From Gammaproteobacteria bacterium (GTDB taxonomy: Bacteria; Pseudomonadota; Gammaproteobacteria; Thiohalomonadales; Thiohalomonadaceae), in the NCBI GenBank assembly GCA_026193675.1, contig JAPHSO010000101.1:1-9822 (forward strand): a stretch of DNA of 9,822 bases, written 5' to 3'. Of the stretch, positions 6,810-9,822 are shown piece by piece; position 1 is the first letter of the stretch; each line of letters starts with the position of its first letter. The position numbers and the translations under genes were made by a program. Under the pieces are notes generated by a model. The model saw nothing but the letters and a program-made list of their open reading frames with translations, searched no databases and had not been told where the DNA came from.

Positions 6810-8281
6810 CGATAGATCACTCCATCGCTACGTTTATTGAGCTGGTCGACCAATTGACCATCGACATCTAGCAACTCAACCTGCATCGGCATCTTACCGA
6901 GCGCATGAGTGGCGCAAGAGAGACAGGGATCATAGGCGCGAATGGCAACCTCAATCTGATTGAGCATCGGTTCAGTCAACTCTCGACCATTGAGATAGCT
7001 GTTGGCAACCTGACGTACCGACTCATTCATCGCCTGGTTATTGCTGGTGGTGGAGACGATGAGGTTGGCCTTGGTGACAATATCATTTTCATCTATCTGA
7101 TAGTGGTGGAACAGTGTGCCACGGGGCGCCTCAATCACACCGATTCCTTCAAACCTGCGCTCACCCTGGGTCACCAGATCTTCTCCGAGTAGTTCAGGGT
7201 CATGCAACAGCTCTTTGATGCTTTCAGCGCAGTGAAGGGTTTCAATCATTCGGGCCCAGTGAAAGGCGAGAGTGCTATGCACCATCGCTTCACCGCTGTG
7301 TGCTTTAAACAGGACTCTGGCCGCCTCAGCCTTTGGTGTTGAGATAGAGTCACAGTTATTGACTCGGGCAAGTGGTCCCACCCGATACCAGCCGGTCTCA
7401 GGACCGAGCTCCTGAAGATAGGGGAACTTCATATAGGACCATGATTTCACCTCTTCGTGGATCAGCTTGTCATAGTTACGGTAGTCGAAGTGATCATGAA
7501 GGGTGCTGCCATCATCTCTGCGAAAACGCAGACCACCATGATAGAGCTCAAGCGCCCCATCGGGTTGGGTGAGAGACATATAGTTAGAACGAATCGTGGC
7601 AAACTGATCGTGATAGGGGAGATTGGCGTTGTGCAGACTGATCACCAGCTTGAGCGCATCTTCGGCCCAGACGATCATGGTGTCGATATCCTCCAGCAGA
7701 TAGTCTCGCTCAGCCTTTAACATCGGCCTGTTCATTCCGCCGGGGACGACCGCACTGCCATGAACCCGTTTTCCGGTGATGGTCTTGATCACCTCCTGTC
7801 CATACTTGCGCATCTTTACGCCATGCAGGGCCAGCTCTGGGTAGGTATCCAGCAGCGCAACCACATTGCGCATCGATATATCGCTATCAAAACCGAACAG
7901 CAGATCGGGGCTGGCGAGATGAAAGAAGTGCAGCGCATGGGACTGTAGCACCTGACCGAAGTGGAGCAGACGTCTTAGCTTGGTTGCGGTGGGGGTGAGA
8001 TCCTCGGGGTCGACGCCGACAAATTGGTCGATCGCCTTACCGGCTGCCAGATGGTGGCTTACCGGACAGATGCCACAGAGGCGTTGAACCAGTACCGGTA
8101 GCTCCCAGTAGGGGCGCCCCTCAATAAATTTTTCGAATCCTCTAAACTCAACGATATGCAGACGAACCTGTTTGATCTGATTGGCCTCATCCATCAACAG
8201 GGTCACCTTACCGTGTCCTTCAACACGAGTCACAGGGTCGATAACGACCCTTTTCAATCCATTTGTAGAGGTATCATTCAT
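6806..8281 (-). CDS. hoxH: NAD-reducing hydrogenase large subunit HoxH
   Basis: HoxH is the catalytic large subunit of the cytosolic bidirectional NAD-linked [NiFe] hydrogenase. The 491-residue length and motifs fit group 3d. DPVTRVEGHGK occurs at about 15-25. The first nickel pair is C69-x2-C72 in RLCGICPVSH, and the second is C453-x2-C456-x2-H459 in DPCLSCATH, with EAPRG upstream of it. A 32-residue tail follows H459 and should be removed by HoxW. This is the first gene of the operon; the usual order in well-known hox operons places hoxF, hoxU and hoxY before hoxH. The ATG at 8281 has GGAG about 12 bases upstream, a slightly long spacing, and the N-terminus matches the family. The gene ends in a four-base ATGA overlap with hoxW. 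Confidence 0.96.
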   Translation of the reverse strand: MNDTSTNGLKRVVIDPVTRVEGHGKVTLLMDEANQIKQVRLHIVEFRGFEKFIEGRPYWELPVLVQRLCGICPVSHHLAAGKAIDQFVGVDPEDLTPTATKLRRLLHFGQVLQSHALHFFHLASPDLLFGFDSDISMRNVVALLDTYPELALHGVKMRKYGQEVIKTITGKRVHGSAVVPGGMNRPMLKAERDYLLEDIDTMIVWAEDALKLVISLHNANLPYHDQFATIRSNYMSLTQPDGALELYHGGLRFRRDDGSTLHDHFDYRNYDKLIHEEVKSWSYMKFPYLQELGPETGWYRVGPLARVNNCDSISTPKAEAARVLFKAHSGEAMVHSTLAFHWARMIETLHCAESIKELLHDPELLGEDLVTQGERRFEGIGVIEAPRGTLFHHYQIDENDIVTKANLIVSTTSNNQAMNESVRQVANSYLNGRELTEPMLNQIEVAIRAYDPCLSCATHALGKMPMQVELLDVDGQLVDQLNKRSDGVIYR

Positions 8282-8501
8282 ACCCTGATGCTACTCCATA
8301 TGGCGAACTATTCAATAGATAACCGATGCCTGACTCACCATGTTTAAGTTATCGCACAAATAATCAGAAAATCTATCTATAATTAACCGGTATGACGCTG
8401 CCACTGGTCAGTTTTCCTCAGCTCTGTTGATAATAGTTGATATCGTTGGGATGAACTCTGTACCAGGCTTCACTAGACATCATAAAAAGGATTCGTTCTG
8501 T
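8282..8501. promoter_or_regulatory. divergent intergenic region between hoxH and the efflux adaptor gene
   Basis: This 220-base region separates two divergently transcribed operons and must hold the upstream signals of both unless the hox genes use a distant promoter. It is AT-rich in the middle (about 8341-8390). A perfect TATAAT is at 8378-8383 on the plus strand, but no good -35 element stands 16-18 bases before it; on the minus strand the same area gives TATAGA (8381-8376). Other elements are a small palindrome CTATT-C-AATAG at 8308-8318 and a direct repeat TTGATA at 8427-8432 and 8437-8442, spaced ten bases start to start. No coding sequence is convincing here. Exact promoters cannot be assigned by eye. 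Confidence 0.5.
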
Positions 8502-9587
8502 ATGAACCGCTCTTATATCTCTGCGCTTGTTATTGTTGTGATCACCATTGTGTGGATGGCCTCCGGGATGATGGGAACTGCAGAGAGTGACAGTCCCGCT
8601 GAAGAGACTACAACCGGTGACAGCGCTCCAAACAGCGCCCTGCTTACTCGGGTTAAGGTACGTAGCTTCAATGCAGAAGATGTGGTGCAAGAGGTGATTG
8701 CTCAGGGTAAATCCTATCCCGGTCGTAGTGTAACCATAAAGGCTGAAACCCGGGGCCGTGTTGTATTCCTTGGGGCTGAAAAGGGCGCCGGAATCGCCGA
8801 AGGGGCAACCATTATTAAGTTGGAACAGTCAGAACGCACCTCTCGTCTGAGTGAGGCGAGCGCCATGGTTGAGCAACGTTGGCTGGAATACAGGGCCTCG
8901 CAGTCACTGCAGGCGAAAGGTCTTAAGTCTGACAGCCAGATGGCCGAAGCGCTCTCACTGCTCAGATCTGCACAGGCGCGCAAAAAGGAGATTGAGATCG
9001 ATATTGAGCGAACCGATCTTCGGGCACCATTTGCAGGTCATCTTGAGGAGCGACTGGTTGAGGTGGGGAGCTACCTTAATGTTGGAGAGCCGGTTGCAAC
9101 GGTGATCGATGTTGAACCCTTTATTGTTGCCGGTGATCTCTCTGAAAAAGAGGTGACCGATCTTGAAATCGGTCAAAAGGGCTATGCCATTTTGACAGGT
9201 GATGTTCGGGTGGATGGCACACTACGTTACATCGCCAACAGTGCCGATCCACAGAGCCGCACCTACCATTTTGAGCTTGAGATCCCCAACTCTCCGGTCA
9301 GCGTTAATCGCATGGGGCTCTCTGCCGAGATTCACCTACCCATCAGAACGGTGAAGGCCCATCGACTCACTCCGGCCATGTTATCGCTCAATGATGAGGG
9401 GGATATCGGTGTGAAAGGGGTCGACAGCGGGGGGCTAGTCACCTTCTATCCCATCACGATTGCCCGTTCAGAGGCCGATGGCTTTTGGGTTACCGGTCCG
9501 CCGCAACAGGTTGAACTGATCACCGTTGGCCAGGGTTTTGTGCGAGCCGGTGATCGTGTCGAAACCACAGTAGATGCTGCAGAGTAG
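8502..9587 (+). CDS. RND efflux periplasmic adaptor subunit (membrane fusion protein)
   Basis: This is the periplasmic adaptor of an RND-type tripartite efflux system, bridging the inner-membrane pump and an outer-membrane channel. The 361-residue protein starts with MNRSYISALVIVVIT, an N-terminal membrane anchor or signal (residues about 5-24), followed by a low-complexity Ser/Thr/Glu linker. The first lipoyl half-motif (ETRGRVVFL and the residues after it) is at about 82-107, and a short alpha-helical hairpin spans about 110-168. The second lipoyl half contains TDLRAPFAGHLEE at about 171-183 and VGSYLNVGEPVATVID to 203. Beta-barrel and membrane-proximal domains follow. I see no lipobox cysteine, so a membrane-anchored form is more likely than a lipoprotein. 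The ATG at 8502 was preferred to an upstream TTG at 8427 because the hydrophobic anchor begins right after it; AAGG is about 11 bases upstream. The pump gene begins two bases after its stop. The substrate cannot be inferred. Confidence 0.9.
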   Translation: MNRSYISALVIVVITIVWMASGMMGTAESDSPAEETTTGDSAPNSALLTRVKVRSFNAEDVVQEVIAQGKSYPGRSVTIKAETRGRVVFLGAEKGAGIAEGATIIKLEQSERTSRLSEASAMVEQRWLEYRASQSLQAKGLKSDSQMAEALSLLRSAQARKKEIEIDIERTDLRAPFAGHLEERLVEVGSYLNVGEPVATVIDVEPFIVAGDLSEKEVTDLEIGQKGYAILTGDVRVDGTLRYIANSADPQSRTYHFELEIPNSPVSVNRMGLSAEIHLPIRTVKAHRLTPAMLSLNDEGDIGVKGVDSGGLVTFYPITIARSEADGFWVTGPPQQVELITVGQGFVRAGDRVETTVDAAE

Positions 9588-9589
9588 CC

Positions 9590-9822
9590 ATGGGTATTAT
9601 CGATGCGGCCTTTAGCCGCTCTCGCACAGTCCTGTTACTGCTGGTACTGATCCTGGTTTCAGGAACCTACGCCTACATCACCATCCCCAAAGAGTCTGAT
9701 CCCGATGTGGCGATCCCGATTATCTATGTCTCGATGAGCCATCAGGGTATATCGCCGGAGGATGGAGAGCGGCTGCTGGTTCGGCCGATGGAGAATCAGC
9801 TCAAGAGCATTGAGGGGATCAA
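9590..9822 (+). CDS. RND efflux inner-membrane transporter, 5' part only (cut by window end)
   Basis: The open frame from ATG at 9590 runs off the window, giving 77 complete codons of a protein family that is normally about 1,000 residues long. It begins MGIIDAAFSRSRTVLLLLVL, with a first transmembrane helix at about 12-32, then IPKESDPDVAIPIIYVSMSH and PEDGERLLVRPMENQLKSIE. This matches the conserved N-terminus of AcrB/HAE1-type RND pumps: helix TM1, then the PxxxxPxV-like start of the periplasmic porter domain with a following alpha-helix. It starts two bases after the adaptor gene stop, the standard adaptor-pump pairing, and uses proton-motive force to export an unknown substrate. The gene is incomplete only because of the window boundary; no frameshift is visible. 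Confidence 0.92.
   Translation, partial: MGIIDAAFSRSRTVLLLLVLILVSGTYAYITIPKESDPDVAIPIIYVSMSHQGISPEDGERLLVRPMENQLKSIEGI

Noticed and set aside
8378..8383. Firm promoter call at TATAAT
   Set aside because: No matching -35 element at suitable spacing; in an AT-rich stretch the hexamer may occur by chance.
8427..8501. Longer efflux adaptor starting at an upstream TTG
   Set aside because: It would put 25 polar residues before the membrane anchor; the ATG at 8502 gives a normal N-terminus.
8418..8690. 90-codon minus-strand frame across the divergent region
   Set aside because: It overlaps the adaptor N-terminus, has odd composition and shows no start signal or known motif.

Overview
The window looks like a hydrogenase locus from a chemolithotrophic proteobacterium. 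The protein style and the Isp-like group 1 hydrogenase next to an NAD-linked hydrogenase suggest a gammaproteobacterium, possibly a sulfur oxidiser, but this taxonomic guess is inference only. Coding density is very high. There is no tRNA, rRNA, CRISPR array, insertion sequence or transposase. The longest stretch without a gene is about 220 bases.

Layout. (1) Positions 10-1961, plus strand: the large (catalytic) subunit of a group 1 [NiFe] uptake hydrogenase, followed two bases later by a 64-residue histidine-rich, single-pass membrane protein. The start of this operon, presumably the small subunit and electron-transfer partners, lies off the left edge. (2) Positions 1982-8281, minus strand: one tightly packed operon read right to left, hoxH - hoxW - hoxF - hoxU - hoxY - cation/proton antiporter. 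It encodes a complete cytosolic NAD-reducing [NiFe] hydrogenase (group 3d type): hydrogenase module HoxH/HoxY, diaphorase module HoxF/HoxU and the HoxH-specific maturation protease HoxW. A CPA2 antiporter with a DD ion-binding motif is the last gene. (3) Positions 8282-8501: the divergent intergenic region holding the 5' signals of the hox operon and of the rightward operon. (4) Positions 8502-9822, plus strand: an RND efflux periplasmic adaptor and the first 77 codons of its inner-membrane RND pump, cut by the window end.

How the genes fit together. The two hydrogenases are encoded tail to tail and could divide the work: the group 1 enzyme would feed electrons from H2 to the respiratory chain, while the Hox enzyme would exchange electrons between H2 and NAD(H) in the cytoplasm. 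HoxW removes the C-terminal tail of HoxH after Ni insertion. The general hyp accessory genes and a protease for the group 1 enzyme are not in the window. The antiporter may balance pH or Na+ during hydrogen metabolism (inference). The efflux genes appear functionally unrelated and share only the divergent upstream region.

Most worth a second look: the His-rich membrane microprotein after the uptake hydrogenase, the antiporter built into a hox operon with hoxH-first gene order, and two oddities in HoxF (loss of one cysteine pair in the N-terminal domain and a cysteine-bearing insertion beside the FMN site). I did not find a clearly new multi-gene system beyond these.
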